Origin: Tuberibacillus calidus DSM 17572
Lineage (GTDB): Bacteria > Bacillota > Bacilli > Bacillales > Sporolactobacillaceae
Assembly: GCF_000430685.1 (NCBI RefSeq)
Contig: NZ_AUMM01000003.1
Span: 122,624-186,623, forward strand
Direction of reading: 5' to 3'
DNA: 64,000 nt
The position numbers and the translations under genes were made by a program. This document shows positions 18,904-28,339 of this stretch, in pieces. The notes beneath the pieces are model-generated. The model searched no databases. It saw nothing but the letters and a program-made list of their open reading frames with translations, and was not told where the DNA came from. How positions within the stretch are numbered: the stretch's first letter is position 1; each line of letters begins with the position of its first letter.

Positions 18904-19236
18904 TTATTGATTTTGGTTTCCGAATCCACCCATGTTTTTGTTACGTTGTGACTGTTGATTTTGCTTACGCACTTGTTGAACATTCGTTGCGGAAGCAAAT
19001 TCAGTGTTGTACTGAGAACCAAAGGCAGTATTTGCTGCGTTCAATTGATTTTTTACATTTTGTACGCTTTGCTGCAACTGTTGCAACTGATTAGCCGCTT
19101 GGGTTTCACGCTTGGCAAAGGTTTGAGAAGCGGTTTGTTGTGCGTTTTGTTGCTCTTGTTGGGCGAGTTGCTGCGCCGTTTGATTGATTTTGTTCAACTG
19201 TTGATTGATGCCTTGGTTCTTAAACTGGTTGTTCAT
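18904..19236 (-). CDS. Gamma-type small acid-soluble spore protein with an extended N-terminus
   Basis: 110 residues, Gln/Asn-rich (MNNQFKNQGINQQLNKINQ at the start). Near the C-terminus YNTEFASATNVQQVRKQNQQ is the gamma-SASP repeat, here as one clear copy. A degraded copy may be QTFAKRETQAANQLQQLQQ in the middle. Gamma-SASPs do not coat DNA; they store amino acids for the germinating spore and are cut by GPR protease. The usual cleavage sequence EFASE reads EFASA here. GGAGGG lies 7 nt before ATG 19236. A SigG-like promoter is present. This gene is direct evidence that the organism forms endospores. Confidence 0.88.
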   Translation of the reverse strand: MNNQFKNQGINQQLNKINQTAQQLAQQEQQNAQQTASQTFAKRETQAANQLQQLQQSVQNVKNQLNAANTAFGSQYNTEFASATNVQQVRKQNQQSQRNKNMGGFGNQNQ

Positions 19237-19282
19237 CCGGAAACCCTCCGATAAAGATTAGTCTGAGGCTAACCTCCTTAGT

Positions 19283-19311
19283 TATTATGGATGATTCGCT
19301 CAAGATCATGC
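19283..19311 (-). promoter_or_regulatory. SigG-like forespore promoter of the gamma-SASP gene
   Basis: On the minus strand GCATG (-35, 19311-19307), 17-bp spacer and CATAATA (-10, 19289-19283) fit the SigG pattern GYATR / CATNMTA. Confidence 0.6.
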
Positions 19312-19354
19312 CGTTTATTATTTGGAAAAACCAAAATTCATTTGGATTTTTTTC

Positions 19355-19383
19355 TTGAAAACGACAGGACTTTATGTTAGATT
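19355..19383 (+). promoter_or_regulatory. SigA promoter of the his operon
   Basis: TTGAAA (19355-19360), 17-bp spacer, TAGATT (19378-19383) with an upstream TG giving an extended -10. Confidence 0.65.
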
Positions 19384-19399
19384 AAAAACATCTACTTTA

Positions 19400-19421
19400 G
19401 TACTTTAGTTAGCTAATGTAC
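19400..19421 (+). promoter_or_regulatory. Putative HisR/YerC (TrpR-family) operator
   Basis: This 22-bp palindrome has outer GTAC ends and inner TTAG...CTAA half-sites; 9 of 11 base pairs are symmetric. It looks like the TrpR operator core GTACTAGTTAACTAGTAC. Bacillales control his genes with a TrpR-family repressor (YerC/HisR). It sits just downstream of the predicted transcription start. Confidence 0.6.
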
Positions 19422-19459
19422 CAGTGAATGAAAGAATAGCTGCTTGGGATGTGAATGAC

Positions 19460-20602
19460 ATGCTTTTACCGCTTGGAAGTGCAGATGAAATCGGGCCATC
19501 GGTGACGAACCGACATGTTGTGCTCGAGAAATTTCGGAAAGTAACAGCGGACAGAGGATTTAGGGAAATTGCCACACCTGTCGTGGAATATGCCTCGACG
19601 TTTATCCATCCATCTGTCGGTATGATGCTTCAAGATATGATGAAATGGTTTAATGCCCAAGGTGAGATTGAGGTGCTCCGTCCAGATTGGACGACAGCTA
19701 TTGCTCGGGCATTAGGTGGGCGACCGATATCGCATCAAAAATGGGCGTATCAAGGTCCTATATATGACCTGCGAAAACCTGGACTTGAACGGCACCAAGC
19801 CGGCATTGAAATTATTGATTTACCGGAACTATTGGGAGAAGTGGAGTGTCTCTTGACGGCTGTTGCCTTTTTGAAAAACCTCAAGATCGGACCAGTTATC
19901 ATTGAACTTGCCCACGCAGCGATTTTCGATCAGTTTGTTCAACCGTTAGGCTTAGAAGAGGAAACGAAAGAAAAGTTGCGAAAAGCGATGCACGATAAGC
20001 GCAAGGATGAAGTGGCTTCCCTTGTCACAAAATATGGCGATGCGGTAGCGGTGAACGCCTTCATGGATTTAATCGATGCGTACGGAACGAGCACCATTTT
20101 GGAGGTCTATCAGGAGAAATGGTGTGGTCAGCCCGAACGGCTGTCCGTCCTTAACCATTTAAGAAAATTAGTAGCCGTTTTACAGGATTGCGGTGTGGAT
20201 GATGTTTTAATCGATTTGGGGAGCGTGAAAAAGATGCCTTATTATTCCGGAACCCTATTCCGCGGGTTTATCAAAGCAAACGGCAATGTTTGTTTTTCCG
20301 GCGGCCGTTACGACCCGCTTTATGACTATTTTGGGAAAAAGACGACGGCTGTGGGTCTTGCTTTTGATGTGGATGTTCTCGCGGACGAACTCCGACCGGA
20401 ACCCAAACGGGAACGGATATGTCTTGTGGCGACCGAAGACACGTTGGCTCAAGCCGAAAAATTAAGGCAGCAATTTCCTAACGCCATCGTTGATATCCGT
20501 TTTTCTGCCGATGGCACATATGACCGCGTTGTATATGTAGAGAAAGACCCACAGAATGAAAAGGCGGTGGATGCACATGGTTCCTTGTATAGCCCTGAGT
20601 AA
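19460..20602 (+). CDS. hisZ: ATP phosphoribosyltransferase regulatory subunit
   Basis: 380 residues from ATG 19460 (MLLPLGSADEIGP). An upstream GTG at 19424 has no ribosome site and would place it inside the operator. The protein is a histidyl-tRNA synthetase paralogue (ALGGRPISHQKWAYQGPIYD, HQAGIEIIDLPELLGEVECL, SGGRYDPLYDYFGKKTTAVG) without the anticodon-binding domain. HisZ is needed because the HisG encoded next is the short form; the two form a hetero-octamer that is feedback-inhibited by histidine. It is the first gene of the his operon. Confidence 0.93.
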   Translation: MLLPLGSADEIGPSVTNRHVVLEKFRKVTADRGFREIATPVVEYASTFIHPSVGMMLQDMMKWFNAQGEIEVLRPDWTTAIARALGGRPISHQKWAYQGPIYDLRKPGLERHQAGIEIIDLPELLGEVECLLTAVAFLKNLKIGPVIIELAHAAIFDQFVQPLGLEEETKEKLRKAMHDKRKDEVASLVTKYGDAVAVNAFMDLIDAYGTSTILEVYQEKWCGQPERLSVLNHLRKLVAVLQDCGVDDVLIDLGSVKKMPYYSGTLFRGFIKANGNVCFSGGRYDPLYDYFGKKTTAVGLAFDVDVLADELRPEPKRERICLVATEDTLAQAEKLRQQFPNAIVDIRFSADGTYDRVVYVEKDPQNEKAVDAHGSLYSPE

Positions 20603-21182
20603 AGGTCGTTTGGAAAAAGCAGCTATTGATTTTTTTGAAGCCGAACCCCTCGTCGACAAAGGTCGAAAATTATGCATTGAGACAAATCGATATCGATTTA
20701 TTTTTGCTAAAGGCATCGATGTTGCGACTTATGTGGAATACGGGATAGCCGATCTTGGAATTGTTGGTGAGGATATCTTATTGGAGTACCAACCGGATGT
20801 GTTTGATCTTTTTCCGCTTTCTTTCGGTCAATGTCGGTTTTCTCTTGCTGGAAAACCCGGGCACATCGTTACAGGTCCTAAAAAACGGATAGCCACGAAG
20901 TATCCGAATATTACGCTGAATTATTTTCGAAAAAGAGGTGAGTCCGTCGATATCGTGAAGTTGGAAGGGTCGGTCGAATTGGCCCCCGTGTTAGGGCTTG
21001 CTGATGCCATCGTCGATATCGTTGAGACGGGCTCGACATTAAAAGAAAATGGATTGGTCGTTTATGATGACATTCGGCCGATTTCAGCGCGTTTGATCGC
21101 CAATCGTTCCGCTTTAAAGGTGAAACGAGAGGTGTTGAAACCGTTGCTTGAACGTTTTCAGGAAAAGGAAGTGGGCGCATGA
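20577..21182 (+). CDS. hisG: ATP phosphoribosyltransferase, short form
   Basis: 201 residues from ATG 20577, with AAGGCGG 9 nt upstream; it overlaps hisZ by 26 nt. IALSKGRLEKAAIDFFE at the N-terminus and ADAIVDIVETGSTLKENGL (PRPP-binding) are diagnostic. It lacks the C-terminal regulatory domain of long HisG, consistent with HisZ next door. It joins ATP and PRPP in the first step of histidine synthesis. Confidence 0.96.
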   Translation: MVPCIALSKGRLEKAAIDFFEAEPLVDKGRKLCIETNRYRFIFAKGIDVATYVEYGIADLGIVGEDILLEYQPDVFDLFPLSFGQCRFSLAGKPGHIVTGPKKRIATKYPNITLNYFRKRGESVDIVKLEGSVELAPVLGLADAIVDIVETGSTLKENGLVVYDDIRPISARLIANRSALKVKREVLKPLLERFQEKEVGA

Positions 21183-22456
21183 TTGCGGACTATACGGTTC
21201 AAGAATTTAAAACCGCCTTTTTAAGACCATCTAAAAGAAGCGTGGATGAGGACGTTTTACGGGTTGCTGCTGATATCATAAGGAAAGTCCGGACGGATGG
21301 AGAGAAAGCGCTTCGGGAAATTGTTCGCGAGTTAGATGGTTTTGTTCCGGAACAATGGACAGTGAGCGATGCAGAACGCAAAGCAGCATGGGATAAGGTG
21401 CCGGAGGTGTTATTAGAGGCAATGGAAAAAGCCGCGGACAATATTCGCCGTTTTCACGAAAAACAGTTGCCGACATCACGTATCATGACAATGAGTGAAG
21501 AGCACCTCGCCGGGCAACTGTTCCGCCCGTTGGAGCGTGTGGCCATTTATGTCCCAGGTGGGACAGCTAAATACCCTTCCACTGTTTTGATGACCGCGAT
21601 TCCCGCTGTCTTGGCTGGTGTTCGGGAAGTCGTGATGACAAGTCCTGTCGGAATTTCTGGGGTTATGGATCCAGCGCTGATTGTCGCCGCTGATCTTGCC
21701 GGGGTGAAGTCCATTTATAAAATCGGCGGTGCTCAAGCCATTGCTGCGTTCACTTACGGGACAGAAACGATTCCATCCGTCGATAAAATCGTCGGACCTG
21801 GGAACCGTTATGTGGCTGCGGCAAAAGCGCTTGTATATGGGGATGTGGGCATTGATATGATTGCTGGACCTTCAGAGGTGGCGATTATCGCCGATGACTC
21901 GGCCAACCCCGCTTATGTCGCAGCAGATCTTATCGCCCAAGCTGAACATGATGGAGATGCTCGTACCTTTTTGTTTACGGATTCGGCGTCAATTATTCTT
22001 GAGACGAAAAAAGAGCTGGAGAAACAATCCGCTCGCCTTCCCCGGTATGACATCATCAAAAGGTCATTATCCCGAAGAAGCGCGATCGTCTTGGTTGCCT
22101 CACTAAACGAAGCGTTTTCTCTTGTCAATGACTTGGCACCGGAACATTTGGAAATCCAAGTCAAGGATCCGTTGCGCTGGCTTGGAGCGGTTAAGAATGC
22201 CGGTTCTGTATTTCTCGGACATTTTACCCCTGAGGCGCTTGGTGATTATTTTGCTGGCCCCAATCACGTATTACCGACATCCGGTACGGCTCGCTTTTCT
22301 TCGGGCCTTTCAGTGGATGATTTTATGAAAAAAACGACCTATCTATTTTATTCGGAAAAAGCGCTGCGGGAAGCGGCGCCGTATGTGGAACGCTTTGCCC
22401 GCTACGAACAACTGGACGCTCACGCAGAAGCCGTTAAAGTGAGGGTGGAATCATGA
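21179..22456 (+). CDS. hisD: Histidinol dehydrogenase
   Basis: 425 residues, normal length. IVGPGNRYVAAAKALVYGDVG, IDMIAGPSEVAIIAD and the zinc/catalytic motif AQAEHDGDA are family signatures, and GPNHVLPTSGTARF lies near the end. It oxidises histidinol to histidine in two NAD-dependent steps, the last of the pathway. The start overlaps the hisG stop (ATGA), so translation is coupled. Confidence 0.97.
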   Translation: MIADYTVQEFKTAFLRPSKRSVDEDVLRVAADIIRKVRTDGEKALREIVRELDGFVPEQWTVSDAERKAAWDKVPEVLLEAMEKAADNIRRFHEKQLPTSRIMTMSEEHLAGQLFRPLERVAIYVPGGTAKYPSTVLMTAIPAVLAGVREVVMTSPVGISGVMDPALIVAADLAGVKSIYKIGGAQAIAAFTYGTETIPSVDKIVGPGNRYVAAAKALVYGDVGIDMIAGPSEVAIIADDSANPAYVAADLIAQAEHDGDARTFLFTDSASIILETKKELEKQSARLPRYDIIKRSLSRRSAIVLVASLNEAFSLVNDLAPEHLEIQVKDPLRWLGAVKNAGSVFLGHFTPEALGDYFAGPNHVLPTSGTARFSSGLSVDDFMKKTTYLFYSEKALREAAPYVERFARYEQLDAHAEAVKVRVES

Positions 22457-23532
22457 GAGCGATGATTCGTGAGCTGACGCCTTATCACGTGAAAAACGCT
22501 GAAGGGTATACTTTGTTGGATAATAACGAAAACTTTCTGAACTTGCTTCAGGACATAGATCTGAACGTCATCAAACAAAACGTTGCCATCAATCGCTATC
22601 CGAGCGACAATGTCGATCGGCTGGTTGCGGCATATGCGGCTTACGTTGGACTACCGGCAGAGAATGTTTTGGCGGCAAACGGATCGGATGAATGGATTGC
22701 ATTAATCTGCCAATTCGCCCTCGACCCAACCGATACCATGATGGTCGTCTCACCCGATTTTTCGATGTATGAAAAAAATGGCCGCTTGCTGGGGGCAACG
22801 GTTCAATCGATCGCATTAAACGAAGATTTTTCGTTACCGCTTCAGACTATGCTTCAAGAAATCGAACAATGGCGGCCAAAATGCTTGTTCTTATCCAATC
22901 CATGTAATCCCACCGGAAGACGATACGAGGTAAGCGACTTGGATACCCTCGCTATAGCGATGGCAAACGTTGGCGGTTATTTTGTAGTAGATGAAGCGTA
23001 TATCGAATTTGCTGGTGGTTCTTATACAGAAAAAGCGATTCGCAATGAAAATGTAATCGTCTTGCGGACGGCTTCCAAAGCATTAGGAATGGCGGGCCTA
23101 AGGCTTGGCTTTCTCATCGCCAACCGCGAGCTCATTAATGACATTTTGCGCATCAAGCCGCCCTATAATGTGAATCAAATGTCCGCAGTCATTGGTGCGG
23201 CCATTTTAAGCCAACCTGGGTTGCTTCGAGAATCCCTCAAAAGACAAAAACGGCAAATCGAACAACTAAAAGTGATTTTGGAGGAATTCTCAAGCCGTCA
23301 CAAAAAGGTTCAAATCTATCCGAGTCACACCAATTTTTTCTTAATGGAAACGCCGGATGCTTTGGATTTATACCAATTTTTAAATCGTCATAAAATCAGG
23401 GTTCGCGCTTTTGGTGACGGCCGATTGCGTCATTGTTTGAGAATATCTGCCGGCTCGGAAACGGAACTCACCGCATTGAAAAAATCCTTAGAGGAATGGA
23501 GTCTTTCGGCATGCGACAGGCAAGCAAACTAA
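22453..23532 (+). CDS. hisC: Histidinol-phosphate aminotransferase
   Basis: 359 residues of fold-type I PLP aminotransferase. [15 protein letters not shown] binds the cofactor region, [12 protein letters not shown] holds the PLP-ring aspartate, [15 protein letters not shown] has the Schiff-base lysine and RISAGSETE the substrate arginine. Its place inside the his operon differs from B. subtilis, where hisC is in the trp supraoperon. It overlaps hisD by 4 nt and extends past the hisB start. Confidence 0.95.
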   Translation: MRAMIRELTPYHVKNAEGYTLLDNNENFLNLLQDIDLNVIKQNVAINRYPSDNVDRLVAAYAAYVGLPAENVLAANGSDEWIALICQFALDPTDTMMVVSPDFSMYEKNGRLLGATVQSIALNEDFSLPLQTMLQEIEQWRPKCLFLSNPCNPTGRRYEVSDLDTLAIAMANVGGYFVVDEAYIEFAGGSYTEKAIRNENVIVLRTASKALGMAGLRLGFLIANRELINDILRIKPPYNVNQMSAVIGAAILSQPGLLRESLKRQKRQIEQLKVILEEFSSRHKKVQIYPSHTNFFLMETPDALDLYQFLNRHKIRVRAFGDGRLRHCLRISAGSETELTALKKSLEEWSLSACDRQAN

Positions 23533-24098
23533 GGAAAACTTGTGAAACAGCGATTGAAGTCACCTGTGATTTGGATGATGACACAACTATTGATATTAAA
23601 ACCGGCATCGGTTTTTTTGACCATATGTTAACGGCTTTGGCTCGACATGGCCGCCTTGGCTTAAAAATTAAGGCTGAGGGGGATTTAGATGTGGATGGCC
23701 ATCATACAGTGGAAGATATCGGAATTGTTCTTGGGCAAGCGTTGCGCGAGGCGTTAGGGGATAAAAGGGGCATCAATCGGTATGGGGCCTGTTACGTGCC
23801 TATGGACGAAACCTTAGCATTTGTGGCCGTCGACGTGAGCGGCCGGCCTTATCTCCACTTTGATGCGGAATTTAAAAATCCGAAATGCGGCGATTTTGAT
23901 ACGGAATTAACGAAGGAGTTTTTTCGCGCTTTTAGCAATCATGCCGGAATTACTTTACATGCCAAAATTTTGTACGGGGAGAACACGCACCACAAGATCG
24001 AAGCCTTGTTTAAAGCTTGCGGCCGTGCTCTCTGTGAGGCCGTTACCGTCAATCCCGCGATTCGGGGTGTGAATTCGACAAAAGGGATGATCGAATGA
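23511..24098 (+). CDS. hisB: Imidazoleglycerol-phosphate dehydratase
   Basis: 195 residues from ATG 23511, with GGAG 9 nt upstream and a 22-nt overlap with hisC; an ATG at 23496 is less well placed. [29 protein letters not shown] and [17 protein letters not shown] carry the manganese-binding histidines and glutamates. It is the monofunctional form, without the phosphatase domain found in enterobacteria. Confidence 0.96.
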   Translation: MRQASKLRKTCETAIEVTCDLDDDTTIDIKTGIGFFDHMLTALARHGRLGLKIKAEGDLDVDGHHTVEDIGIVLGQALREALGDKRGINRYGACYVPMDETLAFVAVDVSGRPYLHFDAEFKNPKCGDFDTELTKEFFRAFSNHAGITLHAKILYGENTHHKIEALFKACGRALCEAVTVNPAIRGVNSTKGMIE

Positions 24099-24697
24099 TT
24101 GGCATCGTGGATTATGGCATGGGTAATGTCGCAAGTCTATCTAATGCCTTGCGTTTCCTAGGTTATGAACCTGTGGTCACCGATCAATCAGATGTTCTGG
24201 GGCGCGCTTCTCACATTATTTTACCCGGTGTCGGTTCCTTTAAAGCGGCGGTGGATGAAATGGATCAAAGAGGCTTGCGAAGCGTTCTAAAGGCGCTCGT
24301 TCAAGAAAAACCGTTACTTGGCATTTGTCTCGGCATGCAGCTCCTTTTTACAACGGGAACCGAAGGCGGAATTTCCAAGGGTTTGGACATCCTTCCAGGA
24401 ACAGTTGAGAAATTACCGACCCATTTGTGTTTGCCCCATATTGGTTGGAATCCGCTCGATGTCGTTCAAGATGATGCCGCGTTCAGACCATTCCAAGGGA
24501 AAGCCGTTTATTTCGTGCATTCTTACGGGGTGAACACAAATGCAGAATACATCGTTGCGACGGCCGAGTATGGCCTACCGGTGCCAGCCATTGTAAGAAA
24601 AGGGAAGGTATTCGGCATGCAGTTTCATCCGGAAAAGAGCGGACCAGTCGGCTTAGCGATGTTAAAAATCTTTTTAGGAAATGAGGCAAAAGCATGA
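24095..24697 (+). CDS. hisH: Imidazole glycerol phosphate synthase, glutaminase subunit
   Basis: 200 residues of class I glutamine amidotransferase: [12 protein letters not shown], nucleophile Cys78 in GICLGMQLL, and the His-Glu pair in MQFHPEKSG. It supplies ammonia to HisF. It overlaps hisB by 4 nt (ATGA). HisF lies two genes downstream with HisA between, the usual Gram-positive order. Confidence 0.96.
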   Translation: MIGIVDYGMGNVASLSNALRFLGYEPVVTDQSDVLGRASHIILPGVGSFKAAVDEMDQRGLRSVLKALVQEKPLLGICLGMQLLFTTGTEGGISKGLDILPGTVEKLPTHLCLPHIGWNPLDVVQDDAAFRPFQGKAVYFVHSYGVNTNAEYIVATAEYGLPVPAIVRKGKVFGMQFHPEKSGPVGLAMLKIFLGNEAKA

Positions 24698-25398
24698 GAA
24701 TCATTCCAGCGATTGACTTAATCCACGGCCGCTGTGTGCGTCTTTATCAGGGTGACTATAAGAAAGCCACCCAAGTCGCTGATGATCCGGAAGCACAGCT
24801 CCAACGCTTTATTGACAGTGGGGCTGAAATGGTTCATATCGTGGATTTGGACGGGGCAAGGACCGGGTTGCCGGAGCAACTACCACTCATTGCCGCCTTA
24901 TGTTCCCAATCTTCCATACCCATTGAGGTGGGTGGCGGCATCCGCAATTTGCAAACGGTAGAACGGTATTTGGAAGCCGGCGTTTCTAGGGTTGTCTTAG
25001 GGACGGCAGCCATTGAAGATAAAGCTTTTTTGCAAACGGCTCTCACACAATATGGGGCTGCGGTTGCCGTTGGGGTGGATGCCAAAGAGGGTAAAGTCGC
25101 CACGCGCGGATGGGAAAAGGTCACAGAGACTGACTATTTACTTTTTAGTAAAGAATTGGAGACGATGGGAGCCCAAACGATTATTTTTACCGATATTGCA
25201 AAAGATGGCACGATGGCAGGTCCGAATCTCGAAGCCTTTCAGCGATTAAAGACTGAAGTCCAATGCCGGATCGTCGCATCCGGCGGCATTCGCCATATGG
25301 ATGATATACAGGCTTTAAGCGACATCGGCATTGAAGAAGCGATTGTCGGTAAAGCCATCTATGAAGGGCGCATCGTACTTAGGGGGAGTCGGCGTTGA
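24694..25398 (+). CDS. hisA: Phosphoribosylformimino-AICAR isomerase
   Basis: 234-residue TIM barrel. PAIDLIHGRCVRLYQGDY has the first catalytic Asp; IEVGGGIRN and FTDIAKDGTMAGPN (second Asp) and VASGGIRHMDD bind the two phosphates. It performs the Amadori isomerisation ProFAR to PRFAR. It overlaps hisH by 4 nt. Confidence 0.96.
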   Translation: MRIIPAIDLIHGRCVRLYQGDYKKATQVADDPEAQLQRFIDSGAEMVHIVDLDGARTGLPEQLPLIAALCSQSSIPIEVGGGIRNLQTVERYLEAGVSRVVLGTAAIEDKAFLQTALTQYGAAVAVGVDAKEGKVATRGWEKVTETDYLLFSKELETMGAQTIIFTDIAKDGTMAGPNLEAFQRLKTEVQCRIVASGGIRHMDDIQALSDIGIEEAIVGKAIYEGRIVLRGSRR

Positions 25399-26156
25399 TC
25401 ACGAAACGAATCATTCCTTGCCTCGATGTCAAAGATGGGAAGGTGGTCAAAGGCACTCATTTTGTTTCACTTAGGGATATGGGTGATCCAGTAGCTTTGG
25501 CCAAGTATTATTCCGAAAATGGTGCGGATGAATTGATTTTTCTCGATATTTCCGCGACCAATGAGGGTCGCAGGACGATAGTGGATATCGTCCAAGAAAC
25601 GGCAAAAAACGTATTTGTACCGTTTACCGTTGGCGGCGGGGTGCGAACCATCGATGATATGACAAGGCTTTTACAGGCTGGCGCTGATAAGGTTGGAGTT
25701 AATTCCGCAGCCGTCGAACAACCGGAATTAATCCGAGAGGCGTCTCTGCGCTTTGGCTCCCAATGTATTGTTATCGCGATCGATGCCAAATGGATGCCCG
25801 ATGGCTCATGGCATGTCATGGTCCATGGTGGGAAAAAGGATACAGGGATGAACGCTGTTGAATGGGCGAAAACAGCGGAAAGACTTGGAGCCGGTGAAAT
25901 CCTCTTAACCAGTGTGGATACAGATGGGGTAAAGACTGGGTTTGATTTACCGCTTTCGAAAGCTGTAACGGATGCGGTGGCGATTCCGGTCATTGCTTCA
26001 GGCGGTGCGGGTGCCCCTGAACATTTTGCGGAAGTATTCACTGAGACAGATGTTTCAGCCGCGCTTGCTGCATCCATTTTTCATGAGAAGACTTTTACGA
26101 TCGAACAAGTTAAAAAGGTATGCCGACAGCAGGGAGTGATGATCCGTGAATCCTGA
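25395..26156 (+). CDS. hisF: Imidazole glycerol phosphate synthase, cyclase subunit
   Basis: 253-residue TIM barrel starting at TTG 25395 (AGGGGGAG upstream, 4-nt overlap with hisA). [16 protein letters not shown] has the catalytic Asp11; [24 protein letters not shown] (second Asp) and [12 protein letters not shown] are the phosphate loops. With HisH it makes imidazole glycerol phosphate and AICAR, the latter feeding purine synthesis. Confidence 0.97.
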   Translation: MITKRIIPCLDVKDGKVVKGTHFVSLRDMGDPVALAKYYSENGADELIFLDISATNEGRRTIVDIVQETAKNVFVPFTVGGGVRTIDDMTRLLQAGADKVGVNSAAVEQPELIREASLRFGSQCIVIAIDAKWMPDGSWHVMVHGGKKDTGMNAVEWAKTAERLGAGEILLTSVDTDGVKTGFDLPLSKAVTDAVAIPVIASGGAGAPEHFAEVFTETDVSAALAASIFHEKTFTIEQVKKVCRQQGVMIRES

Positions 26157-26814
26157 TTTTTCGAAAGGGTTACTGCCCGCCATCATCATTGATGATCAAT
26201 CTGGCGATGTTCTCATGCTCGCTTATGTTAACGAGATTTCTTATAAAAAAATGTTAGAGACAGGGGAAACGTGGTTCTATTCCCGATCGCGTCAAGCGCT
26301 TTGGCATAAAGGCGCCACTTCCGGCCATAAACAACGCGTAAAAGCGATCCAACTAGATTGCGACCGCGATGCGCTGATGATCCGCGTTGAACCCATGGGT
26401 CCGGCCTGCCATACGGGAGCGGACACGTGCTTTTATAATGAACCCATCTATCAAGATGTCACGAATGATGTTCGTCAACCTCCATCCCTCACCGCCATTC
26501 TTGAGCAAGTGATGAACGTGATTGAACACCGAAAAACACATCCTGTTGAGAAATCCTACACGAATTATCTATTCAATAAAGGCACGGATAAAATATGTAA
26601 AAAGGTCATGGAAGAGGCTGGCGAAGTCGTCATCGCCGCTAAAAACAAAAACGCGGACGAACTCATCCAGGAATTTTGCGATTTGTTGTATCACAGCCTT
26701 GTTCTTCTATCTAACGAGAATATCCCGTTTGATGCAATCAAACAGGAGCTTGCCAAACGCCATTTGAAAAAAGGAAATTTTAAAGGTGAGCGAGAGACGA
26801 TCACTAACTGGTAA
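26146..26814 (+). CDS. hisI: Bifunctional phosphoribosyl-AMP cyclohydrolase / phosphoribosyl-ATP pyrophosphatase
   Basis: 222 residues from GTG 26146 (AGGGAG upstream), overlapping hisF by 11 nt. HisI part (1-115): [26 protein letters not shown], with zinc ligands in [11 protein letters not shown] and [10 protein letters not shown]. HisE part (about 120-222): a MazG-like pyrophosphatase with [15 protein letters not shown] and [13 protein letters not shown]. The fusion performs steps two and three and closes the operon; hisN/hisJ (histidinol phosphatase) is not in the window. Confidence 0.96.
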   Translation: MNPDFSKGLLPAIIIDDQSGDVLMLAYVNEISYKKMLETGETWFYSRSRQALWHKGATSGHKQRVKAIQLDCDRDALMIRVEPMGPACHTGADTCFYNEPIYQDVTNDVRQPPSLTAILEQVMNVIEHRKTHPVEKSYTNYLFNKGTDKICKKVMEEAGEVVIAAKNKNADELIQEFCDLLYHSLVLLSNENIPFDAIKQELAKRHLKKGNFKGERETITNW

Positions 26815-26884
26815 ACCCACCGCATTGAGTATCTATGAACTTTTGGGAATGTTTTATATATCTTTGGAAAATGGGCACCTTAAG

Positions 26885-27025
26885 ATTAAGAACCGTCTTA
26901 ATTTGCACGATCAGAAAACTATACGCGCTTTAGTGAAAAATGAAATTTAAGTGGTAAGGGCGCATAACCCACTGTCTTGGGCTTCACCCCTTGCACAACA
27001 TATCGGAAAACAGACGCTTACTGTT
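26885..27025 (+). other. Hairpin-rich intergenic stretch before the membrane-protein genes
   Basis: Three local hairpins can be drawn: ATTAAGA/TCTTAAT (26885-26902, AT-rich, a weak terminator for the his operon at best); GTG..AAGGG with CCCTT.CAC (26951-26996), enclosing CCCA/TGGG; and AACAG/CTGTT (27009-27025). No gene is seen in 26815-27044 and no clear promoter. A structured leader for the gene at 27045 is possible. Confidence 0.35.
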
Positions 27026-27044
27026 CACTCTTTGAGGTGAAACC

Positions 27045-27821
27045 ATGCCATCATTTAAACAGGCTAGACGCCCACTAGCCAACGTGAGTATATGGGGAAC
27101 CACTTACATCCATAAGCGCAATCCGTATATTGTCGCGCTCTGGTCGGCAACATTCCCGGGATTCGGTCATTTGTTGATAAACAAATATGTCAGAGGGTAC
27201 TTTTTGATCATCTGGGAAATTTTCATTAACCAAAGCTCGCGATTAAATTTGGCCATGTCCTATACGTTTACGGGGGATATTGAAATCGCCAAAAGCGTCA
27301 TTAATGTAAATGTCATCTATATGTATATTCCGCTGTATATTTATTCCATTTGGGACAGTTATCGCGCCTGTGTAGAGCTCAATAATCTTTATATCTTGTC
27401 AGAAAATGAACCCTCTCCGGTAAAAGCGCTCATTGTCAAGCCATTTGAAATTAACTATCTTGACAAGAGAAGCCCAATTATTGCTAGCCTATGGTCGATG
27501 TCCATACCTAGCACTGGTCAATTGTATTTAAATCAATTTGTTTCAGCATTTTTTACATTGGTTGTTACGGTTGTTTTTGTGTACCAGTCACATTTTATAG
27601 AGGGCATTCATTACTTATTGCTCGGGGATGTTCATCATTCAACCGCCGTATTGGACAGACAATGGATTTTTTATTTGCCATCGATCTACTTTTACGGGAT
27701 ATATGAATCGTATGTCAACGCGATTGAAAACAATAAGTTATTTAAAGCGGAACAAAAAATGTTTTTAAAAGAGAAATTCCCAGTAAAAGGTTTTAAATTT
27801 AAAGGGGCTAAGGTAAAGTAA
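27045..27821 (+). CDS. Membrane protein made of two tandem TM2-like repeats; function unknown
   Basis: 258 residues built from an internal duplication. Copy A has NPYIVALWSATFPGFGHLL (residues 26-44), then YIPLYIYSIWDSYRACVELN. Copy B has SPIIASLWSMSIPSTGQLYL (142-161), then FYLPSIYFYGIYESYVNAIE. Each copy has a Pro-Gly/Pro-Ser hairpin between two hydrophobic stretches, as in TM2 domains, followed by a third hydrophobic segment. The C-terminus is basic (FKFKGAKVK). GAGGTG lies 5 nt before the ATG. The next gene starts 1 nt after its stop, so the two are co-translated. No family function can be named. Confidence 0.85.
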   Translation: MPSFKQARRPLANVSIWGTTYIHKRNPYIVALWSATFPGFGHLLINKYVRGYFLIIWEIFINQSSRLNLAMSYTFTGDIEIAKSVINVNVIYMYIPLYIYSIWDSYRACVELNNLYILSENEPSPVKALIVKPFEINYLDKRSPIIASLWSMSIPSTGQLYLNQFVSAFFTLVVTVVFVYQSHFIEGIHYLLLGDVHHSTAVLDRQWIFYLPSIYFYGIYESYVNAIENNKLFKAEQKMFLKEKFPVKGFKFKGAKVK

Positions 27822-27822
27822 C

Positions 27823-28281
27823 ATGCAGATATTTGCTGCCTTTGAGCAATCCATCCAATTAGAACTTGCCATCACAAATATACAAAAATTAGGGATTGAT
27901 AACATTTACACTGTTCCATTGGACAGCGGCCCTGAGGATATTCAACTTCTTGATACGATCAACCGGTCGGACGGTTTATCGTTGTCGAGTGTCGGCATGG
28001 TGCTCGCTGTGTTTTGTTCTGTGATCGGTGCCGCGCGGGGTTTTGACCATCAATGGGGACCGATTGTTTGGGGAATTATTGGCGCCATTTTTGGCTTATT
28101 GGTCGGTTTTATCGGAAAAATGGTTTTCTATAAAGTGAAAATGAAAAAAATCCGCTGGGTGAAAGGAAAACAGCCTGACATTATATTGATTATAGAATGC
28201 GCCGATCATGAAGGACAGCGCGTGGAAAAGATGCTGTGGGAGCATGCCGCCATCGGTGTTGGAAAGGCCGTTGATGCTTGA
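27823..28281 (+). CDS. Small membrane protein with a split ferredoxin-like domain
   Basis: 152 residues. Residues 1-40 (MQIFAAFEQSIQLELAITN) and 118-150 (PDIILIIECADHEGQRVEKM) look like the two halves of a small alpha-beta domain of the type seen in general-stress (17M/DUF1269-like) membrane proteins. Between them are two transmembrane helices (SSVGMVLAVFCSVIGAARG and WGIIGAIFGLLVGFIGKMVF). The family assignment is tentative. It starts 1 nt after the preceding gene and probably works with it. Confidence 0.8.
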   Translation: MQIFAAFEQSIQLELAITNIQKLGIDNIYTVPLDSGPEDIQLLDTINRSDGLSLSSVGMVLAVFCSVIGAARGFDHQWGPIVWGIIGAIFGLLVGFIGKMVFYKVKMKKIRWVKGKQPDIILIIECADHEGQRVEKMLWEHAAIGVGKAVDA

Positions 28282-28339
28282 AAAAGATGTATCACGTTTT
28301 GGATATTTGAATTAAACTATTGGGCTTTTTGGTGTGTGA

